A stretch of 64,000 bases of DNA from Telopea speciosissima (Eukaryota > Streptophyta > Magnoliopsida > Proteales > Proteaceae), in contig NC_057918.1 in NCBI RefSeq assembly GCF_018873765.1, positions 69,663,871-69,727,870 on the forward strand, in the 5' to 3' direction. The notes under the pieces are model-generated. The model was not told the origin of the DNA. It did not search any database and saw only the letters and a list, made by a program, of their open reading frames with translations. The position numbers and the translations under genes are program-made. Each line of letters opens with the position of its first letter. The first letter of the stretch is position 1. Below are positions 22,451 to 37,500 of the stretch, in pieces.

Positions 22451-22974
22451 ATATCATAGTTGATCATATGATTGTCTTCTGAATTTTTTCTTTAAATTTT
22501 AAAAGAAAATGTTGATGATGTAGACAATATGTGCACCCAATTTAAATTCCAAACCAAATTACTACGTTATAGTTATTAAGGGTATACATGAATAGAAGAG
22601 TTGAAAGAGCTGAAAGAGTTGAAAACGAAAGGGGGAGGGGACATAAAAGAATTCAGAAAAAGATAGGTCATTGTATTAAAAGGGTTTTAAGGTAATCACT
22701 GAATCATGTTTACAAAAGTTTTCATTTTCTTTTTAAAACTGATTTCATTTTCCTTCCTTACCCTTCGGCCAATCTGGTTCCGAACATGGTAAGTCCAGAG
22801 GTGCTCAAGGCAATGCATACTTATAGTGTTTTTCATTGTTGACTGAGCGGATGTGGGACTGCATCCTACTACGAATCTAATAGTAATAGCTACCACATGG
22901 CAGGTCAGATGGAGACCAAATTCTAGTGATACGTAGTCTCCACCTTCATCTACTTATGGGCCAAGTTTTAAGCT

Positions 22975-23451
22975 CCATATAAAATGGAGTTTGGCTTTGA
23001 AGGCCCAAGCCCGCCTTGGCCCACCCTGAGCTCGAACAAGGCCTGGGTTGAGATATCTTGGCCCTGAGGATGGGTTAGGGCTGGGAGTTTCTAGCCTTAA
23101 GTTAGGGCCTGGCCAAGTCAGGTTGAGACCTCGGGCTGAGCCCAGCCTGGCCCAACTTGACCCTGTCTTCTTCTTCCTGTTCTTTCTTCTATTCCTTTTT
23201 TGTCCCCTTCTTCTTCCTCTTTTTTCTTTTTCTTCTTTCTTCTTCTTCTTCCCAGCTTGGCCAGCTCATACATCTCCCTTTCCCCCCATGGTTAGGGTCA
23301 ATCAAGGTTAGCCCGGCCCGACCCTGAGGGCGGGTCAAGGTTGAATTTTTCTGGCCTTGAGTCAGGACCAGGTCGGGCTTGGGCCCAGCTAAAGGGACTT
23401 AGGGTTGGACTGGGAAGGCCGGGCCCAACCCTACCCTGTTGCAGCCCTAAT
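22975..23451 (+). mobile_element. GC-rich TAGGGGTGCAA-family element, left end missing
   Basis: Contains the family's 'ggcccaagcccgcc' and 'gggttgaga' words and ends with GTTGCAGCCCTA, the right terminus. A pyrimidine-rich stretch (about 23168-23255) lies in the middle. Open frames across it are Pro/Phe-rich low complexity and not genes. Confidence 0.55.
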
Positions 23452-24102
23452 ATAAAACTTCTATGTATGAAAATAAGGGAGTCCCCATCAGCCCAATGGA
23501 ATCCAAAAAGCCAATAAATAATATAACAATTCTGACCATCGGATAGATAAGACATAGTTTAGAACTTTATATTAGCAACGTATCAAACTTCAAAGTCTAA
23601 TTCAATAGAATTTCCTTGTGTATATTGGCATACATCCCATGTACTCTAGGTACTCTGACCACTTAGCATACATTGTCTCATAATCTTGGATCCAAAGCTC
23701 CATAACCTCCATTTGTCTACCTGACAAACTCTAATTTGGTTCGAAAAAGGAAACTGTAATTAGGTTGAAACTTGACATGTAAGAAAGGACTATAGTTCAC
23801 AAAATTTAGACCCTATTGGATAATACCACATGGCAGATTTTTAGAACCATTTAGATAAGGCTTTCTAAATAGATTGTGTAGGAAACCTTTATCTATATAT
23901 TAGGGCTCATGAATAGCGTGTTTCAAATTTTCGTGCGCTAGCACTATCCGAATTGCCAAAGCTAACGGATACTGCATACACATGGGCCTACCACTATATT
24001 TACATGTAAATGGTCATTCGATCCCATCCGTGTCATGTATCCGTTAGCACTATTCGCCCAAATCAAGAACATTCTCCTATATATTAATAGAGAAAAAGAG
24101 GG

Positions 24103-24260
24103 CAAGCCTTGGTGCGACAATAAGGTTGCTCCATTGTGAACAAGTGGTCACAAGTTTGAGTCTAGAAACAACCTCTTTGCGAAAGTAGGGGTAAGGCTGC
24201 GTACAATATGACCCTCCTCAGATCCCGCAGTGGCAGCCTTGTGCATTGGACATGCCTTTT
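24103..24260 (+). mobile_element. AU-type SINE
   Basis: tRNA-derived head with an A-box-like 'ccttggtgcgacaa' and a B-box-like 'agtttgagtct'. It is followed by the diagnostic body 'ctctttgcgaaagtagggg', 'aaggctgcgtacaatatgacc' and 'cagatcccgcagtggcagcc', and a T-run at the end. These are the conserved words of the widespread angiosperm AU SINE. The copy is nearly full length with some divergence. Confidence 0.85.
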
Positions 24261-25518
24261 TTCTAATGCTGCCTGGTCACATGCAGTCTACACCCAAACA
24301 GAGCCCTCCTAAAATGACCACCCTGCACCATGCGATCGGGCAACATTCTTCTTCATGTATAGATAATGGGCAGAAGATCACTACCAGGCTGCGCAGCCCC
24401 TGCATAAGTGCAAGGACATCAACAAGGGTGAGAATTTTTCATTTCAAAGGGACAGGGCAATCATTTCGTGCGATTCTGTATCTAAACCACACATTGCGTA
24501 GTAGGGGAATTGTTACTCATTAATAATAATCAAAATTGCAGAACTTGACATATTCCCGTATGTTGAAAAAACAAAATCTTGTTACTACCCAAGGGTTTTT
24601 TTTTTTTTTTTTTCAAAATGTACCTTTTAATGTTCTTGTCCAAAGAAACTATACCTTAATAGGTTTGATAATTCTATAATTTATTTTTTGATAATTATAA
24701 TCCACAAGAAATATTGCTTTGACAACTTTATTAAAACTAATTGATGATGAACCTCTTCAGTCTGAAAAAATAAATACGTGGCAGTGAAATACAATTATCA
24801 AATCCAACTCCCACTTCTAATGGTGTTATAACACGTTTTCAAATGATTTATTCTCAAACATTAATAGTCTCCCTAATCAAGAATGTAATCGATTAAGCAT
24901 ATCTAATTGAAAATAATCAAGTTAACCATCTAGGATTATGACACCAGTAGAATAATTAACCAACTAGGAGCAGGAAGATAAGCAAAATAATCAAGTATTA
25001 CTTCCCTTTCTAATAATTATGAACAGGTGTTACTGCTGTACAAACATTGGACCATTTCTTCCCTTCTAACATTTTTTCTTTTCTTCCTTTTTTTATTTAT
25101 TTTTTTTTTTTTAAGTAGAACTGTTGACACGTCACACTCCCTTCTGATCAATTGACTTTTGTTTTAGAGTCAAAATTATACCTCTCCCTTTCACAACTTG
25201 TCCTTCGAAGATGAATAAATGGCATGTTAAGCAGTTAAGGTACTCCATCTGAGACCACTAAAACAGAAAAGAAACAATGCCCTCAAAGCTGCAATTTCCA
25301 AATAGAATGTGTGCTCAAGTGTTGCTCTTGCACCTGGGCAGAGACCAAATTTTTTTTCCACTCACAAGCCTTTTTGTTACCCTAATGGTAGCATTAGCAA
25401 TTCTATTGATTTCAAATCCATGTATTCCAATCAGTCTATTCCAAATCTGTTAGTCCAAATTAATTCCACCGAGCCAGACACACCCTTCTACTAAAACCAG
25501 GACAATCCATCATCTGGC
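24261..25518. other. intergenic between VAMP72 copy 2 and the tRNA synthetase gene
   Basis: No gene recognised. T and A runs at 24597-24614 and 25087-25112. The stretch 24270-24500 is GC-richer than its surroundings and may be an unclassified element. Confidence 0.4.
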
Positions 25519-28500
25519 TTAATCAAACATATTGGGAAGTGGCCTAATGGCCATGAACGCATCTACCATCTGAAATAGAGAGCGACAAATAAAGGCAGGA
25601 AAGAAGTTATTACAGATTTTCAAGTGCAAAGATAAAAATAGATAATATGGATATCAAAGATAAATTGAAAAATATGCTAGGGTGAACTCTGTCATAAACT
25701 TTTGATTACATGATACATGATCATCTAGAAAATCCAAGCAATTCATCAGATCAAAATCAAAATTGGACCCAAGCACTAGGTGGTGTAAAACAGAGGACAG
25801 TGCTGTTGTTGATCCCACCCTGGTCTCAATATGATGGGGATCTTGAACAGGAAAAGAGGAAAGTTGTATTTTCACCACCGAGATATGGACTGATAGATCG
25901 ATGCAACCGAGAAAATCCCATTAGACACTTCAGTCCGTTGCTTCAAATATGGTCTAATCCCCTTGCCAAGGAGAATTTCCCAATCAAGTTGAATAGCTAA
26001 TGCAGAGTAAGATACTTGCAAACATTCTTACAAGCTGCAGCAAGCTTTTTTTCTGAAGTATTATGGTCTGTAGGGGTTGATGTTCATGTAGCCAAATAGG
26101 TTTTCGTACATAGTACATGGTGTAAAACAACTTTTTATAGGTCAAGTAGATTACAAAAAATGGCCAGTCAGATTCAATTTTGTGATATTGGCAGATATTA
26201 GGTAATTTGGGGATTTTAATGCTTTTGAGGTTTATTAGTAGTTTTAATAATTAGTAGGCCTTTCTAGGCTGGCCAGCTGCTGTGGGGGGTTTTCTAGTCA
26301 GTGGGTTGAGTCTTTACGAGGAATTAGAAAGTTCTAGATGTCATAGGACTTGGAATAGGCAACGAGCCAGCAAGACAGCAACTAGATATAAGCACACATA
26401 ATGAATGAAGTGAATCACTTAAGTCTCCATATTTTCATACATTTGGAGTGATCGATCTCTCATGAAACAGTCAGAAGATAGAATATGGTCACAGGAACAG
26501 GTCAGACTTACTTCCACCCTGATAAATTAATAAGAACACCAAAATCTGAAGAAGTGATATAAGACCTAAATTTGGGGTGGATGCTTGAGATTTGTTTCCT
26601 CCACATTTTTAAATATGGTAACGCACACAAGAAGATGCAAACACCATATCATACAATTCTAATAGTTTATTTAGCCTGGCTCGTTTATGAATTCACAAAC
26701 CAAATTGCATTTAAAGAAACTTCAATCATGATACTATCAGAAGCACCGGGAACTTGATTAGCCATATTAACCCTTACAAACATCAAAGACACCATTTATG
26801 AACAGGAACCACACACTCTCTGTGTGTGGATTCCTTGGCATGCCAAGACACAGCAAAGATGGGCCCCACATGTTTCTCTCTGCTAAAACCCTCCCTCCTA
26901 TTTGAAGATTTGATATGAGGAGCCTCCAATCGCCACAATTAATACTCTAGCATCGGAAAAAACCCACTCCCACACAATATTATGCAATTCTACAATTCCA
27001 TCTAACCCAGTTCTTTTATGAATTCACAAACCAATTATTTATAGAAACTTTAAGCACTATAGTACTAAAAGCATAAGGAACTTGATTAGCCATTAACCCT
27101 TACAAACACCAAAAGGAGGAGAAATAATGTAGTCCTAGAATAGGAAATAATTCTACTAGGAGCCAGGTAGAATCAAGCTCTGGTTAAGCCTGCTGTTTGG
27201 GGCTGATTAGGGGCGGTTTTAGGGCAAAATTAGGGTTTGGGATGGGAATTTGGGAATGGGGTTTATAGGGTTTTAATCTGCAGGTTTAGAGGGTCATTAT
27301 GATATAAAAATATCTGGATTTGGTTAGGTTTCAAAATTCTGCAGATTTAGGGTTAGGGTTTGGGTTTTTAAAATTAGGAAAATAGCCAAAACTAAGGTTT
27401 ACAGTAGGATTCAGGGGCAGGGGTTAAGGTCGAGTGTTAGAGGGACTAGGGGAAGGTTCAGCTGCAGCAAGAAGGTTTTCTGATGGCTGAATAGGTCTGG
27501 ACTGAAATTAGGGTTTCTTAGGTTTATAGTGATTAATGGGGAGTTAGGGTTTAGAGTGATGGAAAGAGGCAACAACTGAGATCAAGTATAGGCAGGGGTG
27601 TGATGGAGCTATGGTCTGAATCTGATTGAATTCAGATGTGTGATGAGCATTAAAAATAACCTAGATGATCTAGGGTTTAAGGGAAATCGATAGGGAGGAG
27701 AATGAATGGAAAAACAAAAATTAAAGAGTAAGTAAAAAGTCTAGTTTGCTATTAATGGCCTTACAAAAAAAATAAGAGTCCAAAAAGAGTACCTACCTCA
27801 TCAGTCACTGCAGCCCGTGCCCTAATATGTCTTTCCACCAGTTCGGTTAAAACTTCTATAAGGCGCTTCTTCACCTCACCTGTTAGCATCCGCCCAGCAG
27901 CATATTCCTGAAAGATAATGAAGTAATTCTCAAGTAAGAAAATGAACCACCCATCCCATCCTGCTATGTGAGAACGGATTCACGTGTCTAAAGGAATAGA
28001 ACAGAGCAAACTTTCTCCACAATAGGGAACAAGACAGGTTGGATGCGGTGATCTCACCTTCCGCATGTGTTCCAGCTCAGCATCATCTTCCAGGAAAAAG
28101 CCAAGGTACTTAATTGGTATATCTACCTGAATAACATCAAAAAGAAATATGCCAATCACAAAGCTAATACAATGCAAACAGTGAGCAAAAGGACTTCCAT
28201 AACCACAAAAAAACAACATTCTGTGCACACATATACACACAGGCAACGAGCAGATTCTTCAGACCTTGAATTGGAATTGGTAAGGAGGTTTAAGCACTAA
28301 TCTCAAAAGTTCCAATTGAATGGGGAAAAAAAAATCAAAAACAAAACTCCATTTGTTGATCCATTTTGAAGGCATTGGTCTTTCAGGATTACATATTGAC
28401 CTGCCCCATGAAGTTCTGAGAGTACCTTGGCCCAACCCAACCCTGAATGATGAAACCCAATCTTTGTGTCAGGTTAGACTGGTAACCTCAGAATTCAGGT

Positions 28501-31500
28501 TGGTCTCAGGCTGGAAAACCCAATCTACCCAACGTTGGTTAGGCCAGTTTCAGGCCTTGGGCAACTGAAGTCAATAATAAGTATAATGAATTATATCATA
28601 TGTAAACAAACAAAAACATGACAAATACTTCCAGTCAAAGTATTCATTACAACAACAACAACAACAACCATAACCTTATCCCAACTAAATGGGGTCAGTT
28701 ACATGGATCCGAAGAGGCCGTGACAGCAATAATAGTAAGAGAAGTACAAGAAATTTTTATTTTTATTTTATTTTTTTTGGTAAAGAAAAAATAAAATAAA
28801 ATTACTAAAGGAAAAAAGCCTAAGCAGTAGTCAAAGCAGCATCCCAGGAACATCCCCCTACAAGGGGTCAGCTACACGGGTCCTTGTCCTCCAAACAACT
28901 CTATCCGCGGTCATACTAGGCTCAAGCCCTACCACATGCATATCCTTTCTTACCACTTCTCCAATAGTCATTTTAGGCCTGCCCCTACCTCTTTTAGCTC
29001 CTTCAAACTGAATCTGGTCACTCTTCCTCTAATGGCATCTTCTAAATATAATGGCATGGATGAAGATTGAACTTTCCTGATTACATAGATTACTGTGGAG
29101 TAAAAACAAGAAAATTATACCTCTAGATTTGCTCCATATTTCCTGTGGTTCTCTATGGAATCTTGCCCACCAGAAAATGCATATTTATTCACCTGAGGAT
29201 GGAGACGTGTATCCTAGTTAGTATATTGGTATACATTATGGTAAAGAAGAATAAAAAGATTATAATGCCACAAAGAACCGCAAATCCTATTGTCACAATT
29301 CAAAAGGTCTGTTTCACGGGCCAAAACTTATGCAGCATAGCATGGTAAGGGTGCTTTAAAAGTTTTAACGAAGTTCTTATTTGTGATCCTCATATGTATG
29401 GTATGTGGCTTCCTCATCAGATAAATCAAAAATTTTGATTACTTGATGAAAAGTAAATCATCTCTGAATATTTGAAGGCTTCTTATTGATGTCCTGCGTA
29501 CTCTATACAAGCAATAATATTCAAAGAAATCATTTCTGATATTTCCAGTATTCCTGTTTCTCTTTTTTGGTTCCCTCTGGTGACCCACCCATTTTTTGGA
29601 TGGGAGGGCGCCTTTTTTTTTTCTCGATTTGGAGAAAATGTAAAATTATGTTCATTGAATTCGAAAAAGCAACCTGTACACAGATGAAACACCCACACCT
29701 TACATCCAAGACCCCCCTACAAATGCAAAATGTCAAAACTCCCTACCCACTTACAATTTCATCCCACTTGTCCCATATACAAAAAGTATTTAACCCCCTA
29801 ATTCACTCACTATAGACCATAGTTGTCAAGGCGAACCAAGGCATTAGAGGGACGCCTAGGCGTGCAGTATATGACTATATGCAATATAGCCATGATAAGT
29901 TTATATAATTATGTGCATATACAACACAAAAACCATATCAATGCAATATGATATAATTCTGCTAGTAATGATCTAATATGAGAAAATCAACATATAATGA
30001 ACAAAGTATAGGATATAACATAAGCATACTCATCGAAAAACAAAGCAATAAACATAAATCAATGTAAACTCATGAAGTGTCCAAGGTTTTAAGTATTGGT
30101 ATCGGGTATCGTATCAGAGATACACAAGATAAGCTAAAGATATGCATGAAAATACACTTTTGGAGCAAAAAACACTATAAAGAAACAATATATAACATGT
30201 ATCATGTATAAACACTAAAAAGGAGAACGTATCACGAGACAGGTACATTCAATTGAAATTGTTATAAAAAATTGAAGGGAGAAAGAACGCCACCTGGTCG
30301 TGCAGCACGGCGTGTGTCTGTGCCAAGACACAGCCGCACACGAAATGACCAGCGCAACCCCTGGAAAGGCGGAAAGGACCAGGGGTACACCGGTCATTTT
30401 GCGCGCAGCTGTGTCTAGGCGCAGACACATGCCCCACTGCGTAATTGGGTGGCGTTCCTTTTCCCAAAATTGAACTACATAGGTATATATGCATTTAATT
30501 ACAACAACAAACTCAGCCTTATCCCAACTTAATGGGGTTGGCAACATGGATCCAAACAAAATAACGTAGGGAAAATTGAGGTCTAAACAAAAAAGGGGAA
30601 TAAAGATATGGTAAAAGAGGGATGGTTGGATGGGAAATGAGATGAGAAATGGAAAATGAAAAATGACATACGAAAACTGAAAAATAAAAAGTTAACGAAA
30701 GATGAAAGTAAGAGGAAAGAGGCACAGCCCAGCAAGTCCGTAGGCTCTCAGCTAAATGGGGTCTGGTACATGGATCCTTGCTCTCCAATACGCTATATCC
30801 GAGGTCATACTTGTTACAAGACCTAGACTATGCATGTCCTTCCTCACCACTTCTCCTATGGTCATTTTAGGCCTGCCCCTACCTCTTTTAGTTCCTTCAA
30901 TCGGGATCATATTACTTCTTCACGCTGGGGCGTCCCCAGGCCTCCGTTGAAAATGACCATACTACCTTAAATGACTCTCTCGGAGCATGTCATTAATTAG
31001 GGCAATGCCCAAGTCAGCTGTAATACGATCATTCCTTATTTTATCCTTCCTAGTTTTTCCACACATCCATCTTAACATCCTCATCTTTGGCTCTCTGTGA
31101 TGCAGGTCCAAGCATCCGGAAGCGGAAGAAACAGTCCTAGTTTTAGGGCTAATTGTTGGAGCCTTAGATTTTATTTTTTGTTTCTATACTTGGGTTTTTT
31201 GTTTTTTTTTTTTGAGCTCTTAAATTGAACCGGTCCAGCCAATGGTCCAATTTAAGTGACTCTTTTCTATTGGCTAGTTTTGTTTTAATCCTATTAGCTC
31301 TTAGAGCATCTTTTAAGTAATTGTTTTAAAACTATGTTTTGTCCCCCCTCCACGATTTTAAGAGGGCTAGACTTGTTTTTGTAATAGGAATCAGATCTGG
31401 GATTCTAAATCCAGATTATGAATAAGTGTAAGGCCTTTGGCCCTTTTGATTATAAATAAGATATATCGTGGGAGGCTCCCCCACAGTTCAATTATTCAAA

Positions 31501-34500
31501 AAAAAAACTTCTGATTTGCTGCTATTGTGCTGCTGTTCTGCTCCTCTGTGAGTGCTTGCATCCTTGTGGGATTATCAAGGTGGAAAGGGTAGGTGGATTT
31601 CCTACGACTCCTTGCATCGTGAAGATCGAGAGGACCTTCTCTGAATTGTTTAGCTGCTGCCATTGGAGAATTATTCAACCCGTAAGTGTTTATAATTCTC
31701 TACAATCACCCCCTTCATCTACTCATCCTCCAACCCAAACCTCCGTTACCCCCATCGATTCTCATAAACCCTAACCTCCATAACTCTGTCCTGCCTTATT
31801 CCTCCATTCAAATTTCAACCACAGATCCATTAAACCCTCCCCTCCACTCGACCTAGTTCACAGCCCCATGTATCCATTAAAACCCTAATTCCATTAACCC
31901 CATTAAAAACCCAAACCGTAAAATACGGAATTCACACTTCCAGCTATCCATACCCAACCAAACTCCACTTGAGTCTTCCCCACACTGCCTAGGATACTCA
32001 ATCCAAAGCCCCTCTTCAGATCACCTATCTAAACCCTAAATTGTCCACTTTTCCTAAAACCCAAAACCCAGACCAAAACCCTAATTTTCCCAGAAATTCA
32101 AACTCCATCTAAACTTAGCCTAACCTACATCAAAATACTTCTAAATACCTGCCCACCATTATTGTTTATCACAATCATTCATCACCTTCATCCTAACCCT
32201 AGTTTTAACCTAAACTATCCAATTTTGCCCAATCGGCTAGCATAATCAGAGGTCTTGGTTTACTTGGCTTCTAGTAGGACTTTACCCTATCTAAAACTAC
32301 ATTAAGTGGTATCAGAGCCATGGATGAACATGGCAACAATGTTGTGGATCCAACCCTACCACCCCCAACCGACCCCATGGTTGCAATCATGGATATGCTC
32401 CACTAGCTATCGGCAGATCAGAAAGCTATCAATGATCGATTATTGGTGATGGAACAAAGGCAGATTACACCTCTTAGGGACAGCAATCTTCCCTTAGAAG
32501 AGGACAGATTTCAGGCTAATTTTGAGGTACATGGAACTCTGGGAAGGAATGGACATCACAGAGATCATTCCAGAAGTCACAGGGACCACAAAGATCATTC
32601 CAGACACCATAGAGATCACAGAGATCAACGTAGATATGACAAAGATGACTACAGAGAAGACAGGGACAGAAATATAGAAGAACATTGAAGACCTAACTTT
32701 GAGGAGTACTTGAGATCTTATTTCACTGCAAATGAAGCTACCAACAGAAGGTATGATACACAGAAGGTTAAACTTGAGCTGAAAGAGTTTGATGGAACTC
32801 ATGAGCCTCAAGTATTCTATGACTGGCTTGCTGCCTTGGAAGACTACTTCAATTGGTATGACTTGCCTAAAGATAGAAAAATGAGATTGGCACGTACCAA
32901 GCTGGTTGCCCAGCCTGGGAATGGTGGCGAAATGTAGAGAGGAACATGGAACTTGATGGCCATGTACCTACTACCTGGGAAGACATGAGGTATGATTTGA
33001 GGGAGAAGTATTTGCCCAGGCACTACAGAGCTCAGATGCAGGATCAGTTTAACTCCCTAGGACAAGGGACTATGACTGTAGCTGAGTACATGCAGAAGTT
33101 CGATGCTCTTTCTTCTCGTACTGGCACTAGAGAAGGAGGAGCCACTCAGATCTTATCTCGGTTTCGACTGGGATTGAGGACAGACATTGTTAGGGCTATT
33201 GGAGTAGCTGATGTTAGAGACATCAAGGGCTGTTTTGAGAAAGCCCTAAAGGCTAAAGACTTATTGAATACCAATAGAAGGTTTAGCTCCTCTGTTGTCG
33301 ACACCAAAAAATCTTTTCTAGCATCCAAAGTTCCAAACCTACTAATGATTACAATAGGGGTAACAACTCTACTGCTGGTCCTACACGATCAAGTTACTCT
33401 ACAAGCAGCTCTTCTCGTCCTACACCCCTTTCACGTGTAGACAACAAGGGCAAAGCTCCCATGGTCAGTAATGATCCTTGCAAGTGTTACTACTGCAATG
33501 AAATAGGCCACTACGCCAAGGATTGCCCACAAAAGCATAGGCAAGTCAACGTGGCTGAAAAGGAAGATGAAAACCCTGATGATAATGATGAACAGGATTT
33601 ATATGCATATCCCCCTGATGATGATGATGATGATGATGGGGATGATTATTTTGAAGACTTGGGCGATGACTATGAAGATACCCGAGGTGTTCATGTGGTA
33701 GCACGCATACTGAGTGCTGAAACCAAAGGTGAAGAGTGGCGACGTAGCTGCATCTTCTATACTCGTATGCGAGTTGGAGAATGCGTTGCCCAAGTAATTG
33801 TAAAAAGTAAAAATTATAGATTACAGTTGAGTTCATCCATCTCATTGGTACTCGCCACCATATAGTAGGCAATTATCGCTAGGTACCAAATGCACAGAAG
33901 AGCCAAAGATATCGACTGTCATGCCTATCTGCAAAATTTTTTAAAATTTGGCTATAAATAAAATCTGGATGAGGAAGTTAAAGACATACTTTGTTTTTTA
34001 TGACTTTTGCAGAGTCTGTCACATAAATTGCAGAATTTGGATCACTGGCAGACATTTTCCCAGTTTCCCCCTGCAAATATCCAGATAAAAGGAACAAATT
34101 ATGCTTCACAACTAGCAAAATCAATAAGACGAAATAAACTTAAAAGCTGAAACTATGAACCAAATGGGCCTTAATTTGCCACATATAAGTCGAACTCTTT
34201 TTCTACCTTCATCGCTTGTTGTAGATAAATGCAAAAGTAACACGATCAGATTTTTTTACTGCTGCTAGTATAGCACTAACCAAATTTTCAGGATGATGGC
34301 TACCTTTTACACAATCCTTTCAGAGTTTAAAGAACACATGCACAACCAATGTTGTGTTCTCTTGAGAGAGAAAACATTTAAAGCTTGTTCTTCTCCTGCT
34401 AAATAATCAATAGTATCCATTTATTTCAACAGAAAAATATCCCAGAAAATCGACTGCTAGTTATTAAACTTGTTTTGTATTTCATCATCATTTTGCCTGT

Positions 34501-37500
34501 TTCCTACTTTTATTGCGCATGACAGGGTACAATAGTTGTGCATGGGAGATTAAGGAAAAGAATCCATCCATGTAACGAGGGAGGTCCCTTCATGGGTGGC
34601 AATGGTTTGATTGACCAAACCATGTTTTTTTAATAACCAAAAAATATAACTATAAGTAATCCTCCCAATTTTTTGCATTTTATTTAAGTACATGTTCATT
34701 TCTATACAATTTCATTTTGTTTTATCCACAATTTCTGTAAAATAATTACAAAACAACAACCGAATAGATGCAGTGAAGATATTCATAACTAACAGTTATG
34801 GTTACTATAAGATGGTAAAAGATTACAAGGATACAACAAAAGAATTCAGCATCCATATGAGAGGAAACAAGAGAATAAGAGTACCTGCAGGGCAGGGAAG
34901 AATGATGACTCAATCAATGCAGGCTTCTGATATCCGATCCTAGGAGCAACATCTCGTGTCATTCTGAAATAAGGATCCTGAGCAAATCCACCCCCCAGGG
35001 GGGGGGGGGGGGATGGGTTTAGTTAGGAAGAAAAGTAAGATGCAGTTACCTTTGCTTCTATGAGATTCATAGAAAAGAAAATTATAAAAGCCAATGGTGA
35101 TAAGATTCTAGTGCAATAAAAAAGTTCACTTGTGATTTGTGAAGAAGAGGACCTAAACATAGTACTTAATATATATGCATAAATATTACCAAATTCTCTC
35201 AGTAGCACGTATATACATTTTAATATTTGTAATGTTAGTGTTACCTCCCATTAGATGGGTTTACAAGAAGAAAGTCCCATAAACCAACCTGATGAAATGA
35301 TCATAACCTTCCATACTGCAGACAATTCTTCTCCTGGAGCACTTGCATGTGAATTGTGCTCCTTATACCCACCGGAGGGGGTAAGGGAGGGAGGGAGGTA
35401 GAAAGAGAGACTTGAAAGGGTGATTATGATCATTTAAAGTAGATCAATCTCATTCACCAAAAAAAAAGTAGATCAATCTCAGATGCATACTGAGGGGGAA
35501 ACACCAACCATGCAAGCCATCCAAATGGCAAACGCCCCGCATAACTATGGCATGTAGCACCATAGCATATCCTTGGGCCTACATTGACAAGTACCTAACT
35601 GAAGTTTCCGATTTTCCAATTACAGGAAACATTATGGTACTAACTACAAGAAAAAGTTTTCAATTGTCCAGGAAATTTATAATGGCAAGAGATAGGGAAT
35701 TTATTAGCACACACAGAAGGCAGGGAATAAAGTTCACAGCAACAGAAACAATCTTTAAAGGTCCATTTGATGGAAATGGAATGCAGGCAGTATGTATAGG
35801 CATACACATGTATGCTCTACAATAACAATAACATCAAAGAGCATCATAGGCTCATACAGAGGGCTAGAACAATGAACGACTACCTCCCAATACATTGAAT
35901 TCCCCCATACAACCAAAAAACAAATTGGAAGACAGATGGTTATAGTCTTCGAGCTACAACATTCATCATTTTTAATTTTAAGTTTCAATGTTTTTCATTA
36001 ATTGTCAAATTTTAAGTTGAACTAGTACACAGATCACATAAAATATATATGTTTGATGTTGTTCATATGAACTAATAGATTTAGCAGAACCAATTAAATA
36101 TTTTAATCCAGAAACATAGTTCAACTGCATATCATCTCCAAAACGACTAAATAGTTGACACAGAAGACCATACCTGGTCAATTGCACATGGAATCAAGCA
36201 ACGGAGATCATCTTTGCCAGGGAAGAGTTGAGGGAATGAACTGGGGAAGGATGGAACAGCCTGCAATCAAACTTAAGGTGTTAGAGTGTCTCCAATAGGT
36301 AGCAGTGAGGTATCAGACTAAGCGATAAAGGGACAAGCACCATAGCACAGCATTACTAATCCAATGCTATTTTAAACAGACACACTTACTGCTTTTCTTT
36401 TTTATTTTTCTCTGTAAACCCAGAGTGGTTGTAGGGGAGGCAAAGTTTACAAATTTAATTCAAATGGTGTAGGCCCACATTTGTTTAAATTGAGGTACTG
36501 TGACCATGTTCAAGTTTTATCAACCTGGGGCAAATATTTCCAAAGTTTCGACTCAATATTTTTGTTTAGCTACTAATGACACTTTGTATCTCTCTACTCA
36601 GCCATCTTCTTTATGCTGCTATTAATATTAAAAAAAAATACTTAAAAGTTTAAATTGAATATCCATACTTATGTATTTAAACCAAATAATCTGTATGTAT
36701 TATTATTAATTATTAATTAAATTAAAAACCAAAGTTTAGGTTATCAATGAAAAGCCCAAAAGGGAGAGACAGAGAGAGAGAAGTATCAATAGAAGTAAAC
36801 TAGAAGGAATAATAAGCAAATACAACTTCTATGGAAGCATATATTTTTACGATCAAATGACTAGGGCAGAAAACCCACCTGCACTGGTGGAAAACTAATT
36901 TTCCCAATATGATCTTCAGCAGTAAAACCAAATATTCCCACAACCTGCATTGCACAGCTTGACAAAATAATCCTTGTTATTGGGTTAAAACAATCAAAAC
37001 AAAGAGGAAAATGTGCATGACGCAATCACAGAAGAGAAAAAGAAAAAAATTATGAGAAACCTTCCATATAAGAGGTTCAGCTTGATCCTCACCTTATTGA
37101 ATGTTACACATTTTGCAACTTTCACCATATTTCTGTAAAAGGCTCTGCAGCAGAGAAGTCTAGCATAAGCACAACCACACCCAAAATTATCTCATTGAAT
37201 TATTCCAACTTACAATGCGGATTTTTTTTTTCCTCCCTATTTTCTTGAGACAAGTATTTTACACCACCTTTGTTTAATATAATCTTACAAATCCAAAAAC
37301 TGAACAGTAGATTGAAATTACTAGTAAGGAAGGTGAATTATACTGACCCTCCAACATAATCAAAATCTGAGAAAATAAATGTCTTGGTAATGTCAAAGCC
37401 ACAAGCAATTATATCTTTTGCATTTTCACGAGCAAGTCTTTGACACTCTTCCACCGATAGGTTTTTCCACATGCATTTTTCGTCATCTGTCAATTGAATT

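Noticed and set aside
23048-23311. Frame with a Phe/Leu-rich stretch resembling a membrane protein
   Set aside because: The hydrophobic stretch is a translated pyrimidine run inside a GC-rich transposon fragment.
24103-24260. A tRNA-like A box and B box
   Set aside because: The body and T-run end identify an AU SINE; no cloverleaf with an intact acceptor stem could be drawn.
27300-27370. Telomere-like TTTAGGG words
   Set aside because: Only scattered, irregular 'ttagggttaggg' words within an LTR-like tract, not a tandem telomeric array.
33546-33872. His-rich frame on the - strand
   Set aside because: Antisense of the Asp-rich repeat in the Gypsy gag region.
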